In this document: positions 1-8,636 of the stretch, piece after piece
Layout of the letters: each line of letters starts with the position of its first letter
How positions within the stretch are numbered: the first letter of the stretch is position 1
NCBI GenBank assembly: GCA_044228685.1
Contig: JBGAUL010000012.1
Span: 1-64,000 of the forward strand
DNA from: JBBATK01 sp044228685
GTDB taxonomy: Bacteria; Bacteroidota; Ignavibacteria; Kapaibacteriales; NICIL-2
Direction: 5' to 3'
Length of the DNA: 64,000 nucleotides
Program-made: the position numbers and the translations under genes
Notes under the pieces: generated by a model
The model's input: only the letters and a program-made list of their open reading frames with translations
Database searches by the model: none
Told to the model about the DNA's origin: nothing

Positions 1-179
1 CACGTATTAGCTTGAGCGATGCATATGGTCGTGAAATTGGTGTACTGTTCGAAGGCATGACGACAATCGGTACAAACCGTGTAGTAGTCAATGCACAGAA
101 ACTGGTAAGCGGTGTGTACACATACACACTTCGTAGCGGTCAATACTCACTGACCCGTAAGATGGTAGTGAGCCACTAA
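1..179 (+). CDS. C-terminal end of a T9SS-sorted surface protein (partial)
   Basis: The reading frame runs in from before the window (first full codon at 3) and stops with TAA at 177-179. The visible 58 residues start with RISLSDAYGREIGVLFEG and end in KMVVSH. This is the second half of a type A T9SS (Por) sorting domain, the signal that sends a protein through the type IX secretion system to the cell surface. It matches the end of the next gene (677-4936) base for base except one change (AAA for AAC, Lys for Asn). It is therefore the tail of a paralogue in tandem with that gene. The rest of the protein cannot be seen. Confidence 0.85.
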   Translation, partial: RISLSDAYGREIGVLFEGMTTIGTNRVVVNAQKLVSGVYTYTLRSGQYSLTRKMVVSH

Positions 180-225
180 GCTCAAAACCACGACGGACAG
201 GTAGTCCAGTACAAAGCCGGGGTTG
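1..225 (+). repeat. Direct repeat copy 1 (sorting-domain 3' module)
   Basis: This copy pairs with 4758-4982 (offset 4757). I see one substitution across 225 bases, at the Lys/Asn codon. The copy covers the end of the coding sequence, the 3' untranslated bases and the left arm of the terminator. Identity is lost inside the terminator loop and returns in the right arm. The true left limit lies outside the window. Confidence 0.93.
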
Positions 226-254
226 TATCCATAGATTCAACCCCGGCTTTTTTT
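213..254 (+). terminator. Rho-independent terminator after the partial surface-protein gene
   Basis: The left arm AAAGCCGGGGTTG (213-225) pairs perfectly with CAACCCCGGCTTT (238-250) around a 12-base loop, and a T-run follows. It lies 33 bases after the stop codon. Confidence 0.92.
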
Positions 255-676
255 ATGTCGATCAATGCGGATGGCCGACGTATCTGCCCAAAAGCCTCAG
301 ATTTGTCCCTTGATTGCAACCCGCCTTCCAGCACAGAACTCCCCCAAAAGCCTGATTTCTTGTGAATTACGCACTTTTGTGAGCTTCGAAAGAACGTTCA
401 TGATTGGGAGAAGAGAACTTCACTTGAAATTCGACGGCAGTCCCGACCTGTCGGGTTGAGATATTCACGTAGAAAGTTTGAGACATAGTCCCAGAACGAT
501 TCTAATGTCCATTATAATAAACGAGTTAGTGATGTGTCTAAATTTTTTGTCACTCTAAATTTTTTCTTTGTTTATAAATCACGCGCTGCTATTTTGAGTT
601 TATGAGGGAATTATGAACGTAGAATAACAAATCAGTAGTCGTTTCTTACTTTTTAACTCACATTTCAGGGGCTTAT
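255..676. other. Intergenic region upstream of the large surface protein
   Basis: I see no convincing gene here. An open frame at 265-459 has no recognisable features, no ribosome site and starts just after a terminator. A short hairpin CCCGA/TCGGG lies at 442-455. The last 150 bases are AT-rich, as expected for a promoter region. TTGTCA at 547-552 resembles a -35 box and TATAAA lies at 573-578, but their spacing of 20 is longer than normal, so I do not call a promoter. The leader before the ATG at 677 is probably long. Confidence 0.5.
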
Positions 677-3600
677 ATGAACGTTCTTACACCATGTCGT
701 GTTGGAAACAAGCGTTGGATAGTGGTTGCACTATTCCTGTTAGCATGCTTGGGACAGACATCTTGGGCACAGCTAGCGAACAATAGTTGTGTTCCAAACT
801 GGTATTATGGAGGCACTGGTTCTCCAGGAACCACATCTTATTACATGAGTAACTTTGTTTTCAATGGTTCTTCTTACGCCACATCGCCTAATCACAATCA
901 AGCGGCTTTGGCAACTGTTGGTACAGCAAGCACAAATACGAATACAACCTATAGTGCATTGCCGGGTCAGACATGTACCTTTACTATCACTGGTACATTG
1001 TCTTACTACGACAGCTTCGGAGTCTGGGTTGACTGGAACAATAACGGAACCTTCGAGACAAGCGAAAGAATGTCGTATTACAAGTCATATCCGACATCTA
1101 CCAATACCTATACTGGATCATTTGTAGTTCCGGCCTCAGTTACACCGGGACCAAAGCGTATGCGCGCAACCTGGGATTACTACTATCAATGGTACTACGG
1201 ATGCTACTATGGCTATGCACCTGCTCTTTGTGCTAATCCATGCGCAACATGGAACAACGGTTCAGGCTATTACCAATACTATGGTGACGTTTTGGACTTT
1301 ACACTCAACGTTGGTTATGCAAATGATCTCGCTGTAGTAAATGCTTCTACACAGACAGCACCTCCGTTCGCAGCTGGTTTGAATACAATCACAGCTAGTG
1401 TGATGAACAACGGTGTTAATACAATTTCAAGCTTTGTATTGAACTACACGATTACGCCATCAACCGGTTCAGTAATCACAGGTCAGGTTAGCTCGACAGC
1501 GACATTGACCAATGGACAGACAACAACCGTTCAGATTTATCCTGATTACAACTTCCCACCGGTTGGTTCAGCAACAGTAGATCTGTCTGTAGCTAGTGTT
1601 AACAACACCAACGACGGTAATGCAGCGAACAACAACGCAAGCGTATTGCTCGGTGCAGGTTTGAGCGGCACGTATACTGTCGGTGGCTCGAGTCCCGACT
1701 TTGTGTCGATCAAGCAAGCTTCTGATCAGTTGACTGCCGGTGGTACAATCGGCTCTGTTACATTCAACATTCGTCCTGGTACCTATACTGAGCCTATTTA
1801 CATTGCGAAAATTCCTGGCAACAGCACAACAAAGCCAATTGTCTACCAATCGGAAAACGGCAATAAGAACTCAGTAATCCTTCAATACTCAAACACATCT
1901 GCAGCAGCCATCACAGGTACGACATCAATTGGTGGAACACCAACGTTACGCCTAAACAATGCTGACTTTATCACCTTTAGAAACTTCACAATTAGTGCTC
2001 TCAATACAACAGCTGGTCTTGGAACAGGTATTGAGCTCATCGGCGCAACTGGTGGTTCTTCAGGTTGCGATAATGTTACATTTGACAATATGGTGTTCAA
2101 CGGTGCTGCAACGACGGGAACAAGCTTCGGTGACGTCTTCTTCATCGCCGTTAACAACGGATACCATACTGGTCTCAAGCTTACAAACAACACCTTCAAC
2201 AACGCGTCTATTCCATTCTATCATGTATTTGCGGGATCTACATACCCAGCTGGTGATGTAATCACTGGCAACACATTTTCAAACTTCGGTGCTTATGGAA
2301 TGCGTTTGGAAGGTACCGATGGTGCTAATGTTAGTTCAAACACATGGAACACATCAAGTACATCCTTGATTGCAGGTGTAGTATTTGTAAACCACAACGG
2401 TGCTTTCAACTTCCGCAAGAATCGCGTTAATCTCACGATTAACAATGCAATCAGCGCAGTCGCATCAGGCTCACGTACCGCAACCGGTCAAGCAGTTTTT
2501 GCAAACAACTTTATCCGTGTAGGTGGCGCTAATGGCGTTGCTTTGAGTGCTTCAGGTAGTACAAACGTCGCTACAGTTCACAACACATTGTACAATGCGA
2601 CTACCGGCTCAGCATTTACCGCAACAAGTGGTTCATCTTTGAGCTGCACAAACAACATTTTCTACAACGCAGGTGGTGGCGCAGCATTTACTGGTTTCAG
2701 TGGATTGCTCGCAAACTACAACAACCTCTACTCAACAGGCGCTACGCTTGCTGTTTGGAATGGTGGCGGTTATGCTACACTAGCTGCATACAAGTCAGCT
2801 TCTGGACAAGACCAGAGTTCAAGTAGTGTTCCTGTTGTATTCACAGACGCAACAAACAACGATCTTACTTTGACGACAGTCGACGTTAACCTCTATGGTA
2901 TCGGTTCAACCTCAAACGGAACCTTCAACCTCGGTATTCGCGGTACTGTTCCTGATGACATCTTCGGCAACTCACGTAGCCGCACAGAAGTATTCATGGG
3001 TGCTCACCAGTTGATTCCTGTTATCAGCTTCAACCCGGCACCTCCGACGCTCTTAACCGGTTGCGCAAACCAAACACTGACCATCGCTGCAAACGCAGTT
3101 GTCAGCTACGGTGCACAATTGTCATACACATGGCAACGTAATGGTTCACCATTGCTCGATGGTGTGAACGGCGTAAGCGGCGCAAGCACGAACACACTCA
3201 CCATCACAGGTGCACAACCATCACTCAACGGTGGTGACTATGTACTTCGCGTAACAGCAACCGGCGGTGCAGACCCACTTGTATCAGATATTATCAGCGT
3301 CGTTGTGAATGCTCCGATCGTGATCAACACACAACCGGCATCACGTGTCATCTGCCTTGGTAACGAAACATCAATGGCAGTGGTAGCAAGCGGAACAATC
3401 CTCGGCTACCAATGGCAAAAAGATGGAAAGAACATCGCCGGTGCAACAAGCCCAATCTATGTTGTATCAAATGCAGGTTATGGTGTTAGCGGACGTTATC
3501 GTTGCGTTATGACCGGTACATGCGGTACAACAACAGTGACATCAAACGATGCAGTTGTATATGTAGCATCAAACACCTTGATCGGACACGATCCTGAGGT

Positions 3601-4936
3601 AATGGGCGCAGCAGTTGGTTCAACAGGTTACTTGACCGTTGAAGTAAATGCAACAGCACAAATCCCAGGCTACAGCCCACAATTCCAATGGTACCAAGGT
3701 GGCACAATGTTGAGCGACAATGGTCGTATCAGCGGTGCAACCACCAACCAATTGACGGTTCGTAACATGGCATCAGCAGATATGACACAGAACTACTACT
3801 GTGTTGTAACCGGCGTATGCGGTTCACAAACCTCAAAGCAAGGTGGCTTCTACGTATCACAAATCAGCATCCAAAATCAACCACAAGCACAAGAAGTATG
3901 TAGCGGTAAAGACGCTAGCTTGCTTGTAAGCGCAACATCAAACATTCCAAACGTTCAGTACAGCTACCAATGGAAGTTGAACAACGTAGTAATCAATGAT
4001 GGTGCAGCATATAGCGGAACAAAGACCAACGTGTTGACAATCAAGTCAGCAGGTGCGGGTGCAGCAGGAGATTATACCTGTCTTGTAACAGCAAACCCAA
4101 CAGGTGCAAACTTGACAAGTAATGCAGCAACGATCAGCGTGATTGCAAGTCCGGTTGTCGGAACCCAACCACAAAGCCAAAGCGTATGTGTTGGTCAACC
4201 AATCACAATGAACGTAGCAGCAACAGGCGGAACATTGAACTATCAATGGAAGTCGAACGGCGTTGTTATTCCAGGTGAAACCGGAGCAAGCTATTCAGTA
4301 GCAGGCGCGGATGCATCATTGAATGCAGCAAAGATCACCTGTGAAGTATCAAACAACTGCGGCAGCGTCACAACAAGCGAAGCAACAATCACGGTCAATG
4401 ACAAGCCAACGATCAGCGTACAACCGTCAACATCGGCAGTTGTTGTAGGATCAAGCTTCACCTTGAGCGTGACAGCAAGCAATGCAGTAAGCTATCAATG
4501 GAAGAAAGACGGCGCATCAATTCCAGGTGCAACCGATGCTCGCTATACATTGCCAAGCTTCACAAGCATTATGGCCGGTCGTTATAGCTGCGATGTAACA
4601 AACGCATGCGGCAGTGTAACATCGGATGCAGCAGTACTGACAGTATCAGGTACAGAAGAAGAAGCAGTAGCGGCAGGCTTTGGCTTGTCGGATGCCCAAC
4701 CAACCCCAACAGTTGGCGAAGCAAAGATCAACTTCACCATGCCAAGTGCAGCAGAAGCACGTATTAGCTTGAGCGATGCATATGGTCGTGAAATTGGTGT
4801 ACTGTTCGAAGGCATGACGACAATCGGTACAAACCGTGTAGTAGTCAATGCACAGAACCTGGTAAGCGGTGTGTACACATACACACTTCGTAGCGGTCAA
4901 TACTCACTGACCCGTAAGATGGTAGTGAGCCACTAA
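677..4936 (+). CDS. Large secreted multi-domain surface protein with T9SS sorting domain
   Basis: The 1419-residue protein begins with a signal peptide (residues 1-31, hydrophobic VVALFLLACLG, cleavage likely after SWA). Domains in order: a GEVED-type domain (about 100-210, with FGVWVDWNNNGTF); a CARDB-like segment (about 214-325); a right-handed beta-helix-like region rich in Asn and Thr (about 328-760); about six Ig-like repeats of 80-95 residues (about 782-1330), each with a QW(K/Q) strand and paired Cys; and a T9SS type A sorting domain (about 1332-1419, starting near PTPTVGEAKINF). It is presumably exported by Sec, then by type IX secretion, and anchored on the cell surface as an adhesin or a structural protein. 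The GEVED part carries an odd Tyr/Trp/Cys-rich insert near residues 165-185. Codon use changes sharply after about nucleotide 3000. A paralogue lies just upstream. The substrate or binding partner is unknown. Confidence 0.9.
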   Translation: MNVLTPCRVGNKRWIVVALFLLACLGQTSWAQLANNSCVPNWYYGGTGSPGTTSYYMSNFVFNGSSYATSPNHNQAALATVGTASTNTNTTYSALPGQTCTFTITGTLSYYDSFGVWVDWNNNGTFETSERMSYYKSYPTSTNTYTGSFVVPASVTPGPKRMRATWDYYYQWYYGCYYGYAPALCANPCATWNNGSGYYQYYGDVLDFTLNVGYANDLAVVNASTQTAPPFAAGLNTITASVMNNGVNTISSFVLNYTITPSTGSVITGQVSSTATLTNGQTTTVQIYPDYNFPPVGSATVDLSVASVNNTNDGNAANNNASVLLGAGLSGTYTVGGSSPDFVSIKQASDQLTAGGTIGSVTFNIRPGTYTEPIYIAKIPGNSTTKPIVYQSENGNKNSVILQYSNTSAAAITGTTSIGGTPTLRLNNADFITFRNFTISALNTTAGLGTGIELIGATGGSSGCDNVTFDNMVFNGAATTGTSFGDVFFIAVNNGYHTGLKLTNNTFNNASIPFYHVFAGSTYPAGDVITGNTFSNFGAYGMRLEGTDGANVSSNTWNTSSTSLIAGVVFVNHNGAFNFRKNRVNLTINNAISAVASGSRTATGQAVFANNFIRVGGANGVALSASGSTNVATVHNTLYNATTGSAFTATSGSSLSCTNNIFYNAGGGAAFTGFSGLLANYNNLYSTGATLAVWNGGGYATLAAYKSASGQDQSSSSVPVVFTDATNNDLTLTTVDVNLYGIGSTSNGTFNLGIRGTVPDDIFGNSRSRTEVFMGAHQLIPVISFNPAPPTLLTGCANQTLTIAANAVVSYGAQLSYTWQRNGSPLLDGVNGVSGASTNTLTITGAQPSLNGGDYVLRVTATGGADPLVSDIISVVVNAPIVINTQPASRVICLGNETSMAVVASGTILGYQWQKDGKNIAGATSPIYVVSNAGYGVSGRYRCVMTGTCGTTTVTSNDAVVYVASNTLIGHDPEVMGAAVGSTGYLTVEVNATAQIPGYSPQFQWYQGGTMLSDNGRISGATTNQLTVRNMASADMTQNYYCVVTGVCGSQTSKQGGFYVSQISIQNQPQAQEVCSGKDASLLVSATSNIPNVQYSYQWKLNNVVINDGAAYSGTKTNVLTIKSAGAGAAGDYTCLVTANPTGANLTSNAATISVIASPVVGTQPQSQSVCVGQPITMNVAATGGTLNYQWKSNGVVIPGETGASYSVAGADASLNAAKITCEVSNNCGSVTTSEATITVNDKPTISVQPSTSAVVVGSSFTLSVTASNAVSYQWKKDGASIPGATDARYTLPSFTSIMAGRYSCDVTNACGSVTSDAAVLTVSGTEEEAVAAGFGLSDAQPTPTVGEAKINFTMPSAAEARISLSDAYGREIGVLFEGMTTIGTNRVVVNAQNLVSGVYTYTLRSGQYSLTRKMVVSH

Positions 4937-4982
4937 GCTCAAAACCACGACGGACAGGTAGTCCAGTACAAAGCCGGGGTTG
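4758..4982 (+). repeat. Direct repeat copy 2 (sorting-domain 3' module)
   Basis: This copy is nearly identical to 1-225. It spans the last 60 codons of the large surface protein, its 3' untranslated bases and the left arm of its terminator. The high identity, including non-coding bases, suggests a recent duplication or gene conversion rather than selection on the protein alone. Confidence 0.93.
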
Positions 4983-5010
4983 GATCTGATGATTCAACCC
5001 CGGCTTTTTT
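4970..5010 (+). terminator. Rho-independent terminator after the large surface protein
   Basis: The stem is the same as at 213-250 (AAAGCCGGGGTTG with CAACCCCGGCTTT) but the loop sequence differs. A run of T ends at 5010. Confidence 0.93.
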
Positions 5011-5315
5011 GTCTTCAATGTGATCTGAGTCATCGGCTCCGAGTTTTCAGCGCTGTGATGACGCATGCCACTAAAGATCATGGCAATGTTCGCTCTGACC
5101 CAACACCAACTGACAGACCTAACAACGACGTATACGTGTCAATTGCAGGCACAGACAAAATGTGGGCTGTCGCGTTCGGACGATTCGTAGCAAGCAAGAC
5201 CTATTTACTAGTGAACGATTCTAACCCCAAGCAGCTATTGAATATCAATGGCTTATGGAAGGATTTCGCTAATTCTCTATTGTACTCAGATTCACGTATC
5301 GATGATAAGAGGAAT
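5011..5315. other. Intergenic region, no supported gene
   Basis: This stretch lies between the surface-protein terminator and the 3' end of the convergent DUF2723 gene. A plus-strand open frame (4980-5357, or from an internal ATG at 5058) covers it, but the frame starts inside the terminator, lacks a ribosome site and runs 42 bases into the neighbouring gene. Its protein (for example NDVYVSIAGTDKMWAVAFG) matches nothing I recognise. It could be a decayed or lineage-specific gene. I see no clear terminator for the minus-strand gene. Confidence 0.4.
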
Positions 5316-7331
5316 CTACTTCGCGACTCCGGATTCAGTTTGAACTTGACGAAGTAGCTCGGCTGCACCGCGGTTTGTTGGATCAACATCGAGAGCTTTT
5401 TGTGCAAAGGCTGCAGCTTCCAGTGGACGGTTAACCGCTCTCATGTAGCTGGCGTTGTTCAGGATTTCCTTGGAACAGACGAACTTGATATCCTTCTCTA
5501 AGTGGTCGGTGTGGTGCTTTTTACTCGTACGTATGAATGCTTCGGTCTCAAGCTTGCTGGGATCAAGAGCCGGGAGGTTTTCCGGACGACAAATAGCGAT
5601 GCATAAACCGAAAGGTGCTTTCGTGAATTTGTCTGCAAGCCCTTGTTCGGATTGCAGCACTTCTTGGGTTGCAAAAATTGGTCGCTGGTCAATGTTATTG
5701 TCAACGAAAGTGTTGAGCAAGTACATGTACTTCTTTTGAATTTGAGCTGTCTTCTGAGGATCAGCTTTAAACGTTTCGGCATCGTGTTCAAAGTCTCGGA
5801 GGTCGACGAGGTATGCGTCAATTGCATCATGTGACGATTGAATAGCCCACGGGTACCAGCGTTCGAGCTGCTTTGGATACCAAGTGCGACGAAGAAGTTC
5901 TTTTTCAACCAGAACCACGTCCGGACGATAGCCTTCAACCTGCTGCATATACCAAAATGCCGAGCAGAAGTAATCCCATTGCTGCGACAGTACCACTGCA
6001 TTCTTTGGCAGAGGATCAATCATCATGTGCACATATGACTCAACCAGGTCATTATCGCGCTGATCGCACTTAGTCCAATTCGTCGCCAGCGCGATACCCG
6101 GACACAACAAAGCCAACCACACAAGATTCTGTCGTTTACGAAGTATCACGAACAAAGCAATGCCACTCAACAGCAAGATCGACACGTATGAACTCAGGAA
6201 ATAGCTGTCGATATCATGGATGTTGTAGTTGATGGAATAGCCAACACCAAAGATCATCGCTATTAGAAGACTCAGTCCCAAAGGACGTAAGAGCCTATTG
6301 CGCAACAGAGCAAACAATCCAACCAGAGAAAGAAGTGCGCCGATATAGAAGGTGTTTGATGGGATGAGAGAGCTAAAGACAGCAAACTGCTTGCGAGCTG
6401 CACCCGGCTCATCACTGAACATGAAAACAGAGTATTGTTTACCAAAGATGTGATAGGATAACTGCTCCCAACCACGATGAACAGCCCCCCAATTGAACCA
6501 TGGTTCGTGTGAACTATTCAAAGGTAGGCTAAGGTAAAGTAAGCTAAAAGGAATGACGACAGCCAGGAGCTTGGCAAAATTGATAAGTCGTTCTCGGCTG
6601 AAGTTAATGCGATCCGCAGGACGATAAAAGAACAGGCTTAGAATAGGCAGCACAATGAGTATCGTCGTCAAGTGATTTGTAAAACTCAATCCCAACGCAA
6701 TCGCCGCCCAAGTAAAATCGCCTGAGCGCTTGCTAACACTCGCTCTGATGCACAGCCACAGGGTCGTGGTCATGAGAAGCAAGTGCAGCGAATACACCTC
6801 GATGTTAGTCGCTTGCGACCAAACAGTTTGCGCAAAGGCATAACTGAGGGCCATGGCAGCGCTTAGTACTAGCGTGAATTGTTCACCCGATTCGAGAGCT
6901 GATGTCTCAGCCAATTCTTGTTGTGCGATTTCTTGGTGTTGAACCGCCGCCGACATCTTTGTCTGACGTTTTTTCGAAGCAACTTTCTTGTTATCTGCAG
7001 AGGCCGCTGTGTTTTGATCGATGTACGCCGCTACGATGACCAAGCATTGTCTGCAAACTTGAAAGAAGGCTACAGCTGAGAGCGAAGTGCACAGTGCTGC
7101 GAAGAAGTTAAGCTTGTATATCACCGTCCAAGGAAGGGGTAGATGTGACCACACATAACCCAACATGACAAATAGTGGATATCCTGTAGGATGAGCGACA
7201 CCCAGTGAGTAACACGCGCCGGCAAGTTCACCGGCATCAGTGAAACTCACGTGAGGTGATAGAGTGAGGTAATAAACAAGAAGCGAAAGGAGGAAGACGG
7301 CAAGTTGCCACAGACGTTTGTGCATAATCAA
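5316..7331 (-). CDS. DUF2723 (TMEM260-like) multi-pass membrane protein
   Basis: The 671-residue protein opens with a first membrane helix, then the family signature (SPHVSFTDAGELAGACYSLG, then HPTGYPLF) at about 27-55. About ten further hydrophobic segments follow, then a soluble C-terminal half (about 430-671). Its last 60 residues look like a TPR-type helical pair (RPLEAAAFAQKALDVDP). DUF2723 proteins resemble GT-C glycosyltransferases, and the animal member TMEM260 is a protein O-mannosyltransferase. The substrate here is unknown, but glycosylation of exported proteins is a reasonable inference. A charged Lys/Gln-rich loop (about 105-145) between helices is unusual. The gene starts 38 bases after rlmN ends, so the two are probably co-transcribed. 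Confidence 0.85.
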   Translation of the reverse strand: MIMHKRLWQLAVFLLSLLVYYLTLSPHVSFTDAGELAGACYSLGVAHPTGYPLFVMLGYVWSHLPLPWTVIYKLNFFAALCTSLSAVAFFQVCRQCLVIVAAYIDQNTAASADNKKVASKKRQTKMSAAVQHQEIAQQELAETSALESGEQFTLVLSAAMALSYAFAQTVWSQATNIEVYSLHLLLMTTTLWLCIRASVSKRSGDFTWAAIALGLSFTNHLTTILIVLPILSLFFYRPADRINFSRERLINFAKLLAVVIPFSLLYLSLPLNSSHEPWFNWGAVHRGWEQLSYHIFGKQYSVFMFSDEPGAARKQFAVFSSLIPSNTFYIGALLSLVGLFALLRNRLLRPLGLSLLIAMIFGVGYSINYNIHDIDSYFLSSYVSILLLSGIALFVILRKRQNLVWLALLCPGIALATNWTKCDQRDNDLVESYVHMMIDPLPKNAVVLSQQWDYFCSAFWYMQQVEGYRPDVVLVEKELLRRTWYPKQLERWYPWAIQSSHDAIDAYLVDLRDFEHDAETFKADPQKTAQIQKKYMYLLNTFVDNNIDQRPIFATQEVLQSEQGLADKFTKAPFGLCIAICRPENLPALDPSKLETEAFIRTSKKHHTDHLEKDIKFVCSKEILNNASYMRAVNRPLEAAAFAQKALDVDPTNRGAAELLRQVQTESGVAK

Positions 7332-7369
7332 TCGCAGTTGTGTCCGGCAAAAATAGACCGCGATTCGAA

Positions 7370-8524
7370 TTAGCTATGCGACTCTTCGGCTTCGTGTGTG
7401 CCGGACTGCTTTGCCGCTTCCTCAGTTTGTAGGGAGGACAATGCCAGCTGTCCGCATGCAGCATCGATATCCACTCCACTTGAACTACGAATCATCACGC
7501 GAACGTGCTCGTCCTGCAGTGCTTTGATGAACTCATGGAAGCGCTTCTTGGAAGCCGGTTTTAATGTCTGTCCAAGACCGCTTGGGTGCGCAAACTCAAT
7601 AGAGTGGAAGGGGATTACATTGACCTTTGACGGCACACGTCGTGTCAACTTGGCTAATCTCTTAATGTCTTGATCGCTGTCGTTGAGTCCTTCAAAAATG
7701 ATATACTCAAACGTCACCGGAATTCCGGTAGAGCGGTAATAAATCTCCAGAGCATTGCCCAATTCTTCAAGACTATGCTTGCGCGCAATTGGCATAAGCT
7801 TCGAGCGTGTGCCGTTTGTGGTAGCGTGCAGCGAGAGGGCGAGCTTTATTTGTCGTTTCTCATCAGCCATTTGCAAGATACCGGCGACCACTCCGGCGGT
7901 AGACAGCGTGATACGTTTTGGTCGAACAATGTTGATACGCTCGTGGGTGAGTATATCGACCGATTTCATAACGGCATCGTAATTCAGCATTGGCTCACCC
8001 ATGCCCATGAAGACGATGTTTGTGATTTCAATACCGGTCAAACGACGCACTTCCAAGACCTGATCGATAATTTCTGCCGTAAGCAGATTGCGGATCAGAC
8101 CTAAGGTAGCTGTTGCACAAAAAGCACATCCAAGAGGACATCCCGCTTGAGTAGAAATGCACAGCGTGCGACGCTTGGGGGCACCATCTTCGACCACCAT
8201 TTCGCTTGGTATTAGTACCGATTCAATGGTCGCGCCATCTCGCAGGCGGAACAGAAACTTGATAGTACCATCAGCCGACTCCTGCTTGCTGTGAAGTTGA
8301 ACGGAGGTACTCAGGAGCTGCTCGCTCAACTTGGTTCGGACATCGCGGGGAAGGGTTTTCATGCTGTCTAGACTATCATGTCCCAGCACGAAATACTCCT
8401 GAACCAATTGACGTGCTCTAAAGCGTGGAATAGACCACTCTTCGAACTTCTGTTCTAATTCTTCAGGTGTGAAGTCGGCAATGAACAGCTTGCCTTCATA
8501 GAACTCGTTTGCTAGTGATCTCAT
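7370..8524 (-). CDS. rlmN: 23S rRNA (adenine-2503-C2)/tRNA methyltransferase RlmN
   Basis: RlmN is a radical SAM enzyme that methylates C2 of A2503 in 23S rRNA and A37 of some tRNAs, which tunes translational accuracy. The 384-residue protein has the CxxxCxxC iron-sulfur motif (C129, C133, C136) in the context AGCPLGCAFCATA. C122 and C357 match the two catalytic cysteines known from the E. coli enzyme. GMGEP and the SLHA stretch also fit the family. The length is slightly above usual because of a charged tail rich in Glu and Ser. It reads away from the permease gene, with a 112-base divergent spacer. Confidence 0.95.
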   Translation of the reverse strand: MRSLANEFYEGKLFIADFTPEELEQKFEEWSIPRFRARQLVQEYFVLGHDSLDSMKTLPRDVRTKLSEQLLSTSVQLHSKQESADGTIKFLFRLRDGATIESVLIPSEMVVEDGAPKRRTLCISTQAGCPLGCAFCATATLGLIRNLLTAEIIDQVLEVRRLTGIEITNIVFMGMGEPMLNYDAVMKSVDILTHERINIVRPKRITLSTAGVVAGILQMADEKRQIKLALSLHATTNGTRSKLMPIARKHSLEELGNALEIYYRSTGIPVTFEYIIFEGLNDSDQDIKRLAKLTRRVPSKVNVIPFHSIEFAHPSGLGQTLKPASKKRFHEFIKALQDEHVRVMIRSSSGVDIDAACGQLALSSLQTEEAAKQSGTHEAEESHS

Positions 8525-8636
8525 TTTTGCTTGTTAATTCTGGTCTCTTTCGTAACATCGTACGCACGTGTCTCCACTGTGCGCCGGGGCAAAATTACCA
8601 AATCACAGCACGCACATTCGAATCTCTACGACCCAA

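Noticed and set aside
265..459. A 64-codon open frame in the leader of the large surface protein
   Set aside because: It has no ribosome site or recognisable motif, and starts just after a terminator; it looks like chance.
4980..5357. A 125-codon plus-strand open frame
   Set aside because: It starts inside a terminator and overlaps the end of the DUF2723 gene; no family or ribosome site seen. An internal start at 5058 remains possible but unsupported.
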